From the NCBI GenBank assembly GCA_028554645.1, contig JAQOOI010000022.1:2914001-2978000 (forward strand): 64,000 bases of DNA. The letters run 5' to 3'. Shown here in pieces: positions 33,401-45,298 of this stretch. Below the pieces are notes generated by a model, which ran no database searches, was not told the DNA's origin, and worked only from the letters and a program-made list of their open reading frames with translations. This stretch comes from Omphalotus guepiniiformis. Taxonomy: Eukaryota > Basidiomycota > Agaricomycetes > Agaricales > Omphalotaceae. Numbering within the stretch: position 1 is the stretch's first letter; the number at the start of each line of letters is the position of its first letter. The translations under genes were made by a program, and so were the position numbers.

Positions 33401-36400
33401 ATACTCGGCCGTCCAAACTTTAGTAGCACGAACGTTGCATCGTCAGAAAGAAGACGTTGTATCGCTATCACACTTTGTTTTCGTTACTTCGTCTGGAAAC
33501 GCCTTTGCTGCCAGAAATATCCTGGTCACTCTTCAGCGACAACATCATGTTGGTAGATCCATGTCTATTTCGAAATGCTATTACTCAAACGTTCTCAGAT
33601 AACCTTCAATTGGGACCTCAACGCCTGGGAGTATGTTTTTTATCCTTCGAATTCTCGCTGTAGCTATGTTTTCCGTTGACGTTGCGCGGCTTCTAGGTAT
33701 GACATAGCCGCGATTGAAGGAAGCTCCATCAACCACGCAGTCTCTGATCCCACCGACCTCAGTTTTCTCATTGCGCAGTTTCGCGAACTACCTGAAGAAG
33801 CCCGGAAATACCTATTATGGGCTGTATTTTTCGGGGAGACGTAGGTGATTTGCAAATAAGGCGAAGATATTGTCTGATTCTGTTCAGGTTCAAAGTTACC
33901 GAAGTCGCTCTCATGATGGACTGGGAAGATTCAAGTGGTAGCAGCGGTGGAAGCGACGAAGAGGACAATTTGTTGAACCTGCGTAAAGCTGCTTCTTCTT
34001 TTCGGGAATCGGGGACCAGTAACGCCAGCGATTCGATGCGCGGCTTGCAGATGGCTCTCGTAGAAGGCTGGCTTATACAGCGAGCTAGAGACATGTGTAG
34101 CTTTGCGCATGATCGTTATCGTCAAGCAGCGCAAGCCGAAGTAGGCAGCCTTCCTGAAGAGACGGTGGCAAAAATGTCCTTCAGGGTAAGTCCTTTCTGT
34201 CATAGTTTAGCTCACTACACTCAGAGCTTCATCCTCAGATTATTCTCATGATGCTCCATGAAACGCCAGTAGATGTCTATCGAATAGCAGAGCACGCTAA
34301 ACGGTAAATTCTCAAAAATATTATCATGAATTTTGACTGAACCTATACAGATGTCTCCCTCTTCTGCTTGAACACCCCAAACGAGAAGAATTGTTAGAAG
34401 TACTTATTGACGCCGGCGAAGCAGCATGGGCGAGAGGTGCACACGAGGTTAGTCGCTGAGTTTGCTGTACTGATCTTTGTCTGTACTCAAGTTACTTCCA
34501 GCTTGCGATTCAGTCATTTACGAGCGCCAAGACCCTTCTCTTGGGAGACCCTTGGGTAGACAAAAGCAATTCCCATCGAACATTCTCGTTATACTCTAAG
34601 CTTGCGTCGTAAGTTCTGGTCTTCTAGAAAAACATTCGACTCACTCTTACTTTTTCTAAGATTGGCTACTTGGCAAGGTCTTTGAAATGTTTTCAATAAA
34701 ATTAGCTATCTGCTGAAGTTATGACAGGTGATTTCAATGCTTCCAACGAATACATCCAACAATGCTTGGCACATACTCAGCAACCAGAAGACATTGCTTC
34801 TCTCTTGAGAGCACAATCCCGCAATTACTGGATGACGAGCAATTTTTCCCAGGCATTAGAAGATACTTTGTTCGCATTGAAGTTACTCGGCGTTGACGTC
34901 AATCCTGCTCCTTCTCGTAGAGAAGCTACGGCCATGTTTGAGCGAGTCAAGAATGAAATACTTGCAGTTGGGTTTGATGAGATCCTTGCCATACCCCGTG
35001 CATCGGACCCCAGAACTGAACTTACTGTGAGATTGTTGAACGATGCAGGTAATTCGCTCAACCTCTGTATTTTAAGATCTTATTAACTGCATTCTTGCAG
35101 GGACAAATGCGTATTGGTCACCTTCGCCATCCTCATTCGAGGACATTATCGGATTGACAGTAAGATGATCAGTGATTTGCCTCAATGCTTTTCTGAATTG
35201 ATTGTAGACCATTCAACTAGCTTTGCGGTAAGTCTGAAGTGCGTCAAATATAAACGAAGCTAAACGGGCCCTAGTTCTGGTATATCAACTGGAACAGCTT
35301 TAGGGTTTTTCTGGACACTAGCAGGTGAATATTCATCAAAATGAGATTACTTGAGTTGATTAATTCCCCAAGCAGGCGCGGCGGAGAACAGGGAACTGTA
35401 CAGGTTCTCTGCAGATCTAGCTAAGCTCGCACTCCGAATCGCCGAGTGTCATGGGAGCAGTGGCGAGAAATGGTAAACCGTCTAATGCTATGCTTGTGGC
35501 AATTGCTCATCTCAATCCCCGTAGTCGTGCTTATGTCCTGTATTGTGCAATGGTCTCTGGCTTTGACAATGTTCACATACGATCCAATCTTCCCCGTCTC
35601 GAGGAAGCCTTTAAGTACGGGAATAGTGCGGGAGACCGGTGCGTTTTTCCCTCTCCAACAGTTCATCGTTAACATCGGCTCCTTTCTAGTATATATACTA
35701 GCTTTGCCCTCTTGCATATAGTCACGACACGTTTATACGTATGCGATCACTGTTCGTCCATTGTCTAGATACCGAGCAGGCTGCTTATTTGCTGACTGAT
35801 ATTCTTTGATCACAGTGAGCGAGTTGGTTCCTGCTGCGGAGGAGGTATGTTCCAGTTTTCGTACCTGTTTCCACTTTTGACCATCATCCAATAGTGCGTG
35901 AACGATATAAAGCTCTGGGCTCTTGGAGATCCTGCCGTCCTTGCTGCTGGTATGTCAAAACAAATGAGACCTTGTGTTTCTTGTTCATGTCCCTTCCAGG
36001 AAGTCTGAATTGTATTCGTGCACTCGGAGGGTATACATCCGTGACATCTGCAGAGACAGCCTTTGACACCGATACTTTTAAAGAAAGTGAGTATCTAGAG
36101 GAGATTAAGGCCAAGACAGGAAATTATCCTCTTGTTATGAACTGGTATGTTCAAATGTTTGAAGTTACACCTAGTTCTACTCAACGCATCCGGTAGGTAT
36201 AACGCTTTCAAGGTCAGGACAATAGATTACTCTTGTTCTCTTTTCGCTGAGAACTTTTATTAGGTCGTTGGATACTACTGTCTAGGATACGTGGAAGAAG
36301 CCGCTGCCCTTGGCTTTTTCGTGTATGAGACTCGGGGCAAGCATCCAAAGCAAGTGAACATGTCAGCAATATTTGCGAGGCACTGACTTGTGTAATAGCC

Positions 36401-39400
36401 ACCGACATGTTCGATACGGCCTGTTCTTTCACAGTTTGGCGCTGATCGCATGCATCAAGCAAAGAAAGGTATCTGAAGAGAATCGTTCAAGATATCTAAA
36501 CCAGGTGAATATCAATCAAGAATACATTAAAAGGTGGTTGTCACCTCTCATATAGACGGCACTGTGCTGATGTGAGACAGGTGGTTGTCTTCTGGCCCAG
36601 TGAACACAGGTACTTGGGTGGCTCTCGTCGTACGTTCATGTCATAGAGCAAAGGTTTCGAGTTGTTAACGATGCCGTAGGATGCCGAGCTTGCATCTCTG
36701 TTCAATGACCCATCCACACACAAATTGTATGACATTGCTGTTAAGTAGGTCCTCATCTGTTTTGACACTTTCGAGCAGTATGACTTATTGTATCGTTAAG
36801 CTCGCAGTCAACAATGACTGGCTGCTAGAAGAAGGATGGGGTCTATACCTTGTAGGTCATTCAGATTGTGTGAGCAGTTCCCCTCCCGCTGACCTGCTTT
36901 ATACAGCAAGGTTGCCACTTCATGCGATGTGGTGTCGAAGGCTTGGGAAGCGAGCTTCAGCGCAGAGGAATATCCCGGCACTCTCAATGGGGCGCTCAGG
37001 GCATAGTGTAAGTCTCGCAAGCTGAACACAGTGCATACGATCTAAGTCGCTATGCCTTAGAAATCATCTGAATTCCGTCATCGGTGTTCGGTCACAGAAC
37101 CCATTGAAGCGATCGATATTCACGTCAGATGTGGCAGTTCAAACTGAAAGTGTAGTACCCATAGGAACACAAATGCCGAACACGAACATAGATGCAGGAG
37201 ATGAGCGAGAACCAACGTTGCATGCGTCCCATCTAGCAGCCATCTTAAGATGGAGTAAAGATATATCCAGTGATATCAACTTGTCATCAGGCAAGCAGGC
37301 TCCTTCTTTCATACCTTCGTTGATAGACTGAAAGACGTTCCGTAACTTTTGTTAGCCCTACAACGATTGACCGAAATCGCGACTGGTTCGTGCTCCTATT
37401 TCTGATTGTCTTATTTCTTCTCGTTCTAGTTACTTACGCTGTCTCAGAGACTTCTGGATCTCAAAGTACTTGCGGTCCGTTTTTAAGATTTTCTCGCACG
37501 CTGAGAAATTTTAATTGGATGTGAACTACAGTGGTAATTGCTCGAGAAGCTGGAGAATACTCAATTGCGACAAGCATGACTGCCCCAGAAGCATGCCAGG
37601 TTTACGAGTACGGGAAATTTATTTCATACAATATCATTATTTCTTAATTCTTTGCACTAGGAACTTCAAGTCTATACGAAGCATCAACGACCCTCTTCAG
37701 AAGGCTATAATCCAACACAGTTCGTGTTCTGCAGTCATTCATTCCAACCCCCTCTAAATCGACGCTCTATTCACACTCTAAATTCTAAAGAACAGATATA
37801 TTTTGATGATGCATCTTCCGATCTACGATTCTCGTCCGAAGCCGCACAATCAGTTCATCGCTCAGTCATTTGCCTTCCGATATTCAGTAACCGAGGACAA
37901 ACATTTGGTGCTGTCTATGTGGCGTCCAAATATGCGTTTTCTCAAAACATACTCACAATTCTAACATTGCTTTGTCAACAAGCGAGTATCAGTATATCCA
38001 ACGCTCTTTTGTTCCGCTCAGTTCAAGCAGGGACGAGAGAGAATTTGAAGATGATTGCTATACAGAAAGACGCGTTAGAGGCTGCTCGGAAGAGCAGGGA
38101 GGACGCACTGAAAGCTACAAAGGTAAGCCACTTTGAGCCAGGCCGTTTGAAGAAACATCTGAAGCTTTACCAGATCAAAAGTAATTTTTTGGCGTCCATG
38201 AGTCACGAGTTGAGAACGCCTTTCAGGTTGGCCAGAGCTTCTTCTATCCCTGGAATTTTGAGTTGACGAGTACCAGTTCTTTTTATGGGCTCCTTGATCT
38301 CTTGAGTGGTACTGAGCTGAATGACAATCAAAGCGAGATCGGTACAGCAAATTTATTCGTCGTTTTGAATGATCGACTTCACCATCTAACAACCTTGGCA
38401 GTGCAAACGGCGAAGCAATCATGTGAATTACTATTGAAGGTAGGTAAATCATGGTGGCATAAGTGTAAACTTACTGACGACATGTTTAGATCATTGACTC
38501 GATTCTAGACTATAGCAAGTTAGAGGCTTCGGGTATACTTTGATTCCTTTAGTAAAGAGTGTCCCTTGCTGATGTGCCACTTGTAGCTGTGAAATTGGAA
38601 CCGAGTGGCTTTTTGGTAGAGGTAGGAACTTCCCCTGTTTCAACGGGTCTGAATTTGACTGGTCTTCCAAACAGAACATTATTGCTGTAGGGAGTTCAAT
38701 ACATGATAAAGTGATCTCAGCTGAACCACTGAGCAGGACTGTATGGAGCTACTACTCCCGATGGCCGCGAAGAAACTAGATCTATCTTTTGGTATTGAGC
38801 CGAACGTCCCTCCATGTACGCCATTTTTGCTTCTTTTGGACCTGCCACTTATAGTCACCTTTGAACAGGGGTCTACGCCGATTACGCTCGGATTCGACAA
38901 GGTCAATAAATTCATGAATCAAAAGAATCACCCTCTGCTAACGATATGAGTGCTTTTCATAGTGCTTATGAACCTGATTGGAAACGCTGTCAAGTTCACG
39001 GCTGATGGTTCCGTGCAAGTCACTTGCGCTGTGGACAATAATGCCACTTCTCTGGCTCAGGACGAAGTAAATCTCAAGTTTACTATCCAGTGGGTGTAAC
39101 TGCCTATAATCAATTCTCGTCGAAATTGAAACTGTGTATAGAGATACGGGAATTGGACTTGCTCCAAGTGATGTTGAACTTCTTTTCGTGCCTTTCCAGC
39201 AGGCCGATAATTCTTCGACTCGGCGTTTTGGAGGAACTGGACTCGGTTTGTCCATATCGAGGCAACTGGTCAAACTCATGAACGGCGCTATCGCTGTTGA
39301 GTCCGAATTGAACGTCGGTTCCAAGTTCTGGTTCACCATTCCTGTCAAGATATTCAACTCCGACGAGTCCCAAAAGGTCAAGCCTTTTACATTTTCACGT

Positions 39401-40602
39401 TTCTTACTGCTGATGATTCTGTAGTATCTGTTTGATATCGAAAACTTGAAGTCGGTGTTGACAAAACCACGTCCTCCTTACATCCTGGTGTGCTCTTCGT
39501 CTACGGTTACACTGAAACTTCTGGGATACATGTTTTCCGGCTTTTTCATCAGTCTGGTGTCTTCCATTACCGATGCAGAAAATCAGTTACGGAACTTCGG
39601 TGAATCGAATATACCTCTCGACTTCGTCATCTTAGATGATCAATCAGAGACTCACGCGGAGGACGTGGTCAAATTCATACATTCCTTACACTACACCACT
39701 CTCTCGGAGACAAAAGTCATCCACTTATACACACCTACTACCAGCCTTTCAGGGCGCTCTATATTTGGCAATAGCAGTCCGGGGGTGGTGAAGATGACCA
39801 AGCCGCCCCGGAAATTGCGAATGCTTCAAACGCTTGCAGGTCTGAAGAATTTGCCCAACGCGATATCAGCAACCCCTGCCTCCGATGTTGTGAGAGCTAT
39901 GGACGACCTCGCTGCAGCACAACGCACACTCTTCGGAAATGTGCTCATTGCAGAAGGTGAGTTTTTGTGCACCCGTACAATGTTAGTGATATCTATAATA
40001 TCGTCCCAGATAATCCCATCGCGCAGAACTTGCTCGTAAAGCAACTAGAACGGTATCAACTAAATGTCACGGCGACAAGTAATGGTAATGAAGCTTTAGC
40101 AGGTAATTGGTTCCGGCATCATTGCATTGTCTGCTGTTTATTCACAGCAAGTCACAGAATGGGAGGCTCACGAACCAGGGTATTTCAGTGTCGCTTTGTT
40201 TGATCATCGTAGGTTCATCTCAATTACAAAGCGGTTTGATTTGACAGAGAGCTACCATAGATATGCCCATATGTGATGGAGTGGAAGCGTCTAAACGATT
40301 GAGGATGTTGGAGAACAAACGCAAAGCCCCAGTGATGTTGCCGAGTTTGTCTGCTCACTAGCATTTTCATTTGAGACAGTGGTCGAATTGAATTTCTTTT
40401 CTAGTTGTGGCTTTGAGCGCGGACTGCCAAGAATCTACGAAACAACTATGTCTCAGCGCAGGGATGAACGCCTTTTTCAGTAAACCCCTGAAGAAAAGTA
40501 GGTATCCACTCGTCTTCTGCGAAAGAATACTAAGGCCAACTTATCCTAGGCGATCTAACTTCTTTATTATCTATGTTCGGCCAACCTTCATCCCGTGCCT
40601 AA
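30418..40602 (+). CDS. Group X hybrid histidine kinase (Mak2/Mak3-type) with N-terminal kinase-like domain
   Basis: This is the largest gene here, about 10.2 kb with several dozen introns; I estimate well over 2,000 residues. Order: a kinase-like domain ([66 protein letters not shown]); a P-loop ATPase module (GPPGVGKS, split by an intron near 32503); a long helical region (about 34700-37000); a GAF domain ([13 protein letters not shown] to [10 protein letters not shown]); the H-box [13 protein letters not shown] near 38190; ATPase boxes [19 protein letters not shown] and [13 protein letters not shown]; and a C-terminal receiver (LIAEDN, ALFDHHMP phospho-acceptor, SKPLKK). Such kinases feed the Hog1/Spc1 stress cascade in fungi. 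The kinase-like domain has HRE for HRD and HFG for DFG. The start is uncertain; the first ATG in frame with VPGYTFSK was taken. It ends GQPSSRA, TAA at 40600-40602. Confidence 0.9.
36534..36580 (+). other. Intron flanked by an 11-base direct repeat across both splice sites
   Basis: AGGTGGTTGTC occurs at 36532-36542 and 36579-36589. The splice sites lie at the same place in each copy (AG|GTGGTTGTC), so removing the 47-base intron leaves one copy and the peptide [19 protein letters not shown]. Confidence 0.8.
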
Positions 40603-41027
40603 ATCTGTGGTCTCTATATACGCTTTGGTCTCTATTATATACGCTTTGAGATCTTGCTGTGTTAGTGAATTATGTCTGTTGTAGCTATTCTAGTGAACCT
40701 TGTATCCTGAATATGTAATTTATAAGACAAGCATGTTATACTGCTAGATTTATATAACAGCGGCACGATGATTACATCCAGAGAAGTCTCAGGGTAAGAA
40801 ATGGTATGATCAAAGCTGGTCTGACGGATAAATGCAGTGAGCATCGCTACACCAAGAGAAGTATGCAGAAAACACAAGAGTCTACAATTGATAATTGCTT
40901 TACACCCAAGTCATATACATAGAATACCTGTCCAGTTGTGTTTATGATACCTTATATGATTTACGACCAGATGCGGAACACAAACATGATGATAGAAAAT
41001 AAGAGAAAATAGAAATACGATAGAACA
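40603..41027. other. Intergenic, convergent 3' flanks, nothing recognised
   Basis: This is the space between two genes ending toward each other. The sequence is AT-rich with short near-repeats (ATACGCTTTG twice around 40618-40650). Confidence 0.5.
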
Positions 41028-42533
41028 TCACCGTGGATTATGTGCGAAAGGTGCTTGGTAGTGCACCTGCATTCCACCATAACCTCCTCCCATCGCGGCT
41101 TGAGCCTGAGCCTGTTGTTGCTGGACCACAGCAACTTGCTGCTGCATCTGCTGAACAGCGACTGGGTTTGCGATGTAGTTAGGTTGACGACCATATACCT
41201 GCTGCTGCTGCTGCTGTGGCTGCTGCGGTGGCGGGAGGCCATGGGGATGAGGGTAGTTGAAAGGCGGAGGAGCCATAGAGCCCGGCGCAGCGTTAATGGT
41301 GTAGGTAGTCGACTGGCCTACCGATGTGAAGTAGGGATGAGAGAGTGCGTCGACTGCTGATATCCGTTCCGCAGGGTCAAACTTCAATAGACGCTCCAAG
41401 AGGTCAATGGCTATGTGTGAGCCAATTTAGCCTTAAAGATTAAAGTCCCAGGTTCATAAACCGTACCATGAGTTGAAGCCTTCGGAAGGACTTGACGAAG
41501 ATCCATTTTCGGATAGCGAGGGAAAGGTTTGATCTGAATTTCGGGCTGTTGAAGTAACACTCAGCAGGGTATCCGACAGAGAAGAAGTGTATGACCACGC
41601 ACGGAATCTTTCAACATTTTTTGGAACTGTGCGTCACTTGGTGTCCCCACAATTCTCATGATATGCAAGAGTTGATCTTGATTGTCCCTGCCTCGGAAGA
41701 GAGGGACCCCAGATATCATCTCTGCGAAAATGCAACCACAGGACCAGACATCAATAGAGGTGCTGTATGTCCGTGACCCGAGGAGCACATCCGGCGCTCG
41801 GTACCAGAGTGTAACAACCTTGACGAGTCATTCGGCAAGATTAGTCAAGCCGTGGATAACGGGAAATCGCAAGTCATACCTCATTAGAGAATGTGTTCAC
41901 TGGTACACCAAATGCTCTAGCCAGACCAAAATCACCCAGCTTCAACTCGCCTTTGCGATTAATGAGCAGGTTTTGAGGCTTCAGATCTCGGTGAAGAACT
42001 TGGTTTTCGTGGCAAAATGCTGTACCCTTCAGAAGCTGATACATAAAGCTGCGGACCGTGGTTGGGTCCAACGCGCCACGCTCTCCATGTTGATCCATAT
42101 ACTTCTTGAGGTCTTGTTCACAGTACTCAAAGATCAGGACCAACTTCGTCTCGGTGTGGATAACATCATGAAGGCGAACGATGTTGACATGCTTCAATTC
42201 TTTCATGAGTGAGATCTCTCGAATGGCGGTAGACGGGGTGCCTTCTTCAGCATCGAGATGGATCTCCTTTAGTGCAACAATTTCATTGGTGGTCCTCGAT
42301 CGTCCCTGGGTGAATGAAGGCAGACGTGAGTCAGTAATGGACCCGCCTTCAAGGCGAAACACGTACTTTATAGACCGTTGCATATGTTCCTTCGCCTAAG
42401 AAAGGAGGAGCGAATCAGCACGAATATTTATGCTGTATGCCACTGAGCTCGCCTAGTTTCTCGAGCTGGAAGATGATACCTTTAGTAACGGTGACATGAG
42501 TTTCCGCGATACACTTGCCTGAATGTAATTCAT
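41028..42533 (-). CDS. PHO85: Cyclin-dependent kinase Pho85 with Gln/Pro-rich tail
   Basis: Spliced N-terminus: [20 protein letters not shown] (Gly-rich loop), then [20 protein letters not shown] with [27 protein letters not shown] (catalytic loop), [40 protein letters not shown] and [20 protein letters not shown]. These are Pho85/CDK5-type signatures: a cyclin-bound kinase for phosphate, glycogen, cell-cycle and nutrient signalling. The first two exons are 15 bases (42519-42533) and 13 bases (42453-42465), and the introns between and after them (42466-42518, 42396-42452) both have GC donors. After the kinase core, about 110 residues rich in Gln, Pro and Gly follow (CAG-type codons around 41105-41225), absent from yeast Pho85. 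It is divergent from UTP5 over 275 bases. Confidence 0.95.
42396..42452 (-). other. GC-AG intron 2 of PHO85
   Basis: CTAG|GCGAGC..TTCTTAG|GC restores the exact Gly loop [11 protein letters not shown]. The only GT alternative (A|GTGGCA) would insert LS into that loop and is less likely. Confidence 0.7.
42466..42518 (-). other. GC-AG intron 1 of PHO85
   Basis: CAG|GCAAGT matches the GC-intron consensus perfectly; the acceptor is TTCCAG. It joins ATT CAG to CTC GAG. The nearby GT alternative shifts the frame. Confidence 0.85.
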
Positions 42534-42689
42534 AGTACTTGAGAGAGTATAGTATACAGAGATTTGAATTCAAAGAGGACTCAGAGATGTGGCGAGGAAC
42601 GTGAAGTCGTACAAGTCATATAAGAAAGAGATATTACAAGGTTATCCGAATCTGTACAGTAAATCCCCGGCCGGGCCGGGAAGTCAAGG

Positions 42690-42695
42690 CACGTG
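42690..42695. promoter_or_regulatory. CACGTG (E-box) in the PHO85/UTP5 spacer
   Basis: GGCACGTGAC lies about 115 bases upstream of UTP5, next to a GC palindrome CCCCGGCCGGGCCGGG at about 42665-42680. CACGTG is bound by Pho4- and Cbf1-type bHLH proteins; use here is inferred. Confidence 0.4.
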
Positions 42696-42808
42696 ACTGG
42701 CCAAATTTTTGACTTCTTCGGATTTGGAGTTGAAGATATTCTGGAAGCACAGAGTCCAAAAGCCAGGTCTCTCATCGCTTCGGTTTGACTCTCTTGGTCC
42801 TCAAAACG

Positions 42809-45269
42809 ATGGCCTCCGATAAATCTAAAAAGAGTCGCAACAAGCAATCCAAAAGTCGACCCGCCGCAACTTCTACCATCTCTCAACCGGCAGTCGAAGA
42901 CACTTCCTATCTTACTACTCTTTCTTCTTTCTCTTCGAAAGGAAATTTGTTTGCATATCTTTCGCTCGCAGTTGACAGGCATCGCTTACGCGTATACGAT
43001 ACCGCGACAGGTCAATCTGTAGCTGAATATATTTTGGAGGCGGCTCGAGTGTCAACACTTAGCTGGTGTCACCTTTTAGAAGAGGAGGCTTCCTCGAACT
43101 CCCCTCCGACAAAAAAGAAGAGAAGAAAAAGCCATGCTGCCGAGGATGCGCAACCAAAACGAGTCTCCGAAGTCGTTGGAATGGGATTGTCGGACGGAAC
43201 AATTATGTTCTTTTCTCCAGCTCATGGACGAATCCTATCTACCTTATCTCATACCTCAAGCACGGCAGCTATACTGTCTATAGCATCGGCGGAACCCATG
43301 GGCACAGCGTCCCCAAAAGTGTGGACGTCCGGTGCTGATGGTGTTGTTCGCCTTTGGAGTGTCCATACAAATGACCTTTTGGGTAGTTGGAAAAATGACG
43401 ATCGGATACCATACTCCTCCATAACCGTACGAAATACGATGCAAGAAGGCTCCACCGAGCTTCTGGTCGCGAATCATTCCGTTCGACTAATATCGACTGA
43501 GCCCAGCATGGCTGGGTCTAATATCAACCAGAAACCAAAAGAGTTGGCTTCCTTCACCGGACACGCTTCCTCAATAAATAGCCTGCAGTGGGATGTCTCC
43601 CAAACGCCAGCAAATCGATTTGTATCAATGGCGGAAAATGATCGCGTCGTGTCGATATGGGAGGTACCTCCGGAGTCGTCACACGAAGGTAAAATGGTGG
43701 CGTCGATCCAGCTAGACTCAGATGCACGCGCAATAAATCTGTCTAGCGCATCTCCTTCCCCAACCCTCCTCACTCTTGCTGCTTCCGGCAAGATTTCCGT
43801 TTATCCTATACCCGACGAACTTCTTCCGCCTGTGAGTTCCAGTGGGTCACAGAACAAGGTCTCGACTCTTCTCCCTCGATCGATTCTATCAACGTCTACA
43901 AAAGCGTCATCTGTACAGGTTGTAGCTGCTTCCTTTGTGGACGATGCACCGCGTCGTATTCGTGTCGCACGACTGATTGGTGGTGTTAGACCTGTATTTG
44001 ACATTGTCGTAAGTGTCTTCTCTCAGTATTATCGGTGCATTCGTTGATTACGCCTCTAAAGGACTACCAAGATGACAATGGCAGCTTCATTTCGGAGGTT
44101 CTCATTGAAGATGTGAACACAAGTCTCGTGACAGAGTCAGCTTCGGTGGGTAGGATATGATCTCTCGCGTGTGCAGCTCACTGAATCTTTCCTTTCGACT
44201 CTGCCAAACAAGCGATACACCGAATCTTCGGCTGTAGTTGGATTGGGTGTCGAGCTCGGTCATGATAAAGACATGGATGACCTCGCTGCTCAGACTATCG
44301 AAGGCGAACTAGACGTGAACATTGCAGAACTCAGTCTAGGGCAACGTCTGACAGCACTGTCTGGCACTGATGCCCTCGCTGAAGATAGTGACTCTGAACA
44401 CAGGGACACGTCTTCCAAAAAGCAAAAGAGCAAGAGCACACAAAACGAGCTCTCAGTCGTTCCTGCGGCGTCTTTGACGCGCACTCTTATCCAAGCACTT
44501 CATTCATCTGATTCAAAGTTACTAGAGACATGCATAGCGCATTCTGACCAGATTTTGATCAGAAATACCGTGCGGAGGCTGCCGCCTCAGCTTGCTGTTC
44601 CTCTTATAACGGCGTGTGTAGAAAGACTCGGTCGTGGCGCGAGAGGAGGTAACATGAAAGGAAGGGGAGGAGGTGCTAGCTCTCAGCGTGGCACCGGACT
44701 AATCACCTGGGTGAAGACAGTTTTGTCAGTTCACAGTGGGCACCTCATGACGGTATATATTGCCAGTTCCATTTCCGAGTGAGGTACTGAGGTTGACTAT
44801 TTAGATGCCCGATCTTGTTGCTCGGCTATCTGGCCTCCACGCAACACTCACTTCTCGTCTTTCACTGCAAGACAACTTGCTCTCGTTGAGCGGCCGCTTA
44901 GACATGGTGCTGTCTCAAATTGAAATGCGGTCTTCCCTAGCTCCGGCACCGCTGACAGCTCGTTCTGGAAAACAAAATTCTGCGCCCAAGACGGTAGAAA
45001 AGACGCGTTACGTGGAGGGCGAGAGTGAGGATGAAGACGCGCAGATGAATGTCGAGGTTGAAGTTGATAGCGGCGGGGATGAAGACATTGAGGATGTCGA
45101 GCTTGGGGGTAGCAGCCAGGAGGGTTCAGAAGAGGAAGAGGAGGACGAAGATGAAGGAGAGGACGAAGATGAAGACGACGACGACGACGAGGAACCTACC
45201 ATGAATGGCTTCATTGACGACGAGGCAGAGGAGGAGTTTACAGATGAAGAGGAGGATGAAAGTGAATAG
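42809..45269 (+). CDS. UTP5: U3 snoRNP protein Utp5 (WDR43), WD40 plus Utp12 domain
   Basis: Begins MASDKSKKSRNKQSKSRPAA. WD-type repeats follow (GNLFAYLSLAVDRHRLRVYD, VWTSGADGVVRLWSVHTNDL, ASFTGHASSINSLQWDVSQ), then a Utp12-like helical domain (VPAASLTRTLIQALHSSDSK, VPLITACVERLGRG, TWVKTVLSVHSGHLM). The tail after a basic-Gly patch is a very acidic Glu/Asp run (about 45120-45260). Utp5 belongs to the t-UTP/UTPA subcomplex of the 90S pre-ribosome, linking rDNA transcription to 18S processing. The ATG at 42809 was chosen over a non-ATG extension. One junction is unusual: SAS|LTES is joined only if 31 bases (44146-44176, GTGGGT..GTGCAG) are removed; the alternative is a one-base frame difference. 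It ends 29 bases from the converging glycosylase gene. Confidence 0.88.
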
Positions 45270-45298
45270 TCTGATCTTCTGGCTAGTATACAATCGAT

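Noticed and set aside
45008..45214. Poly-Ser frame on the minus strand
   Set aside because: It is the complement of the Glu/Asp tail of UTP5.
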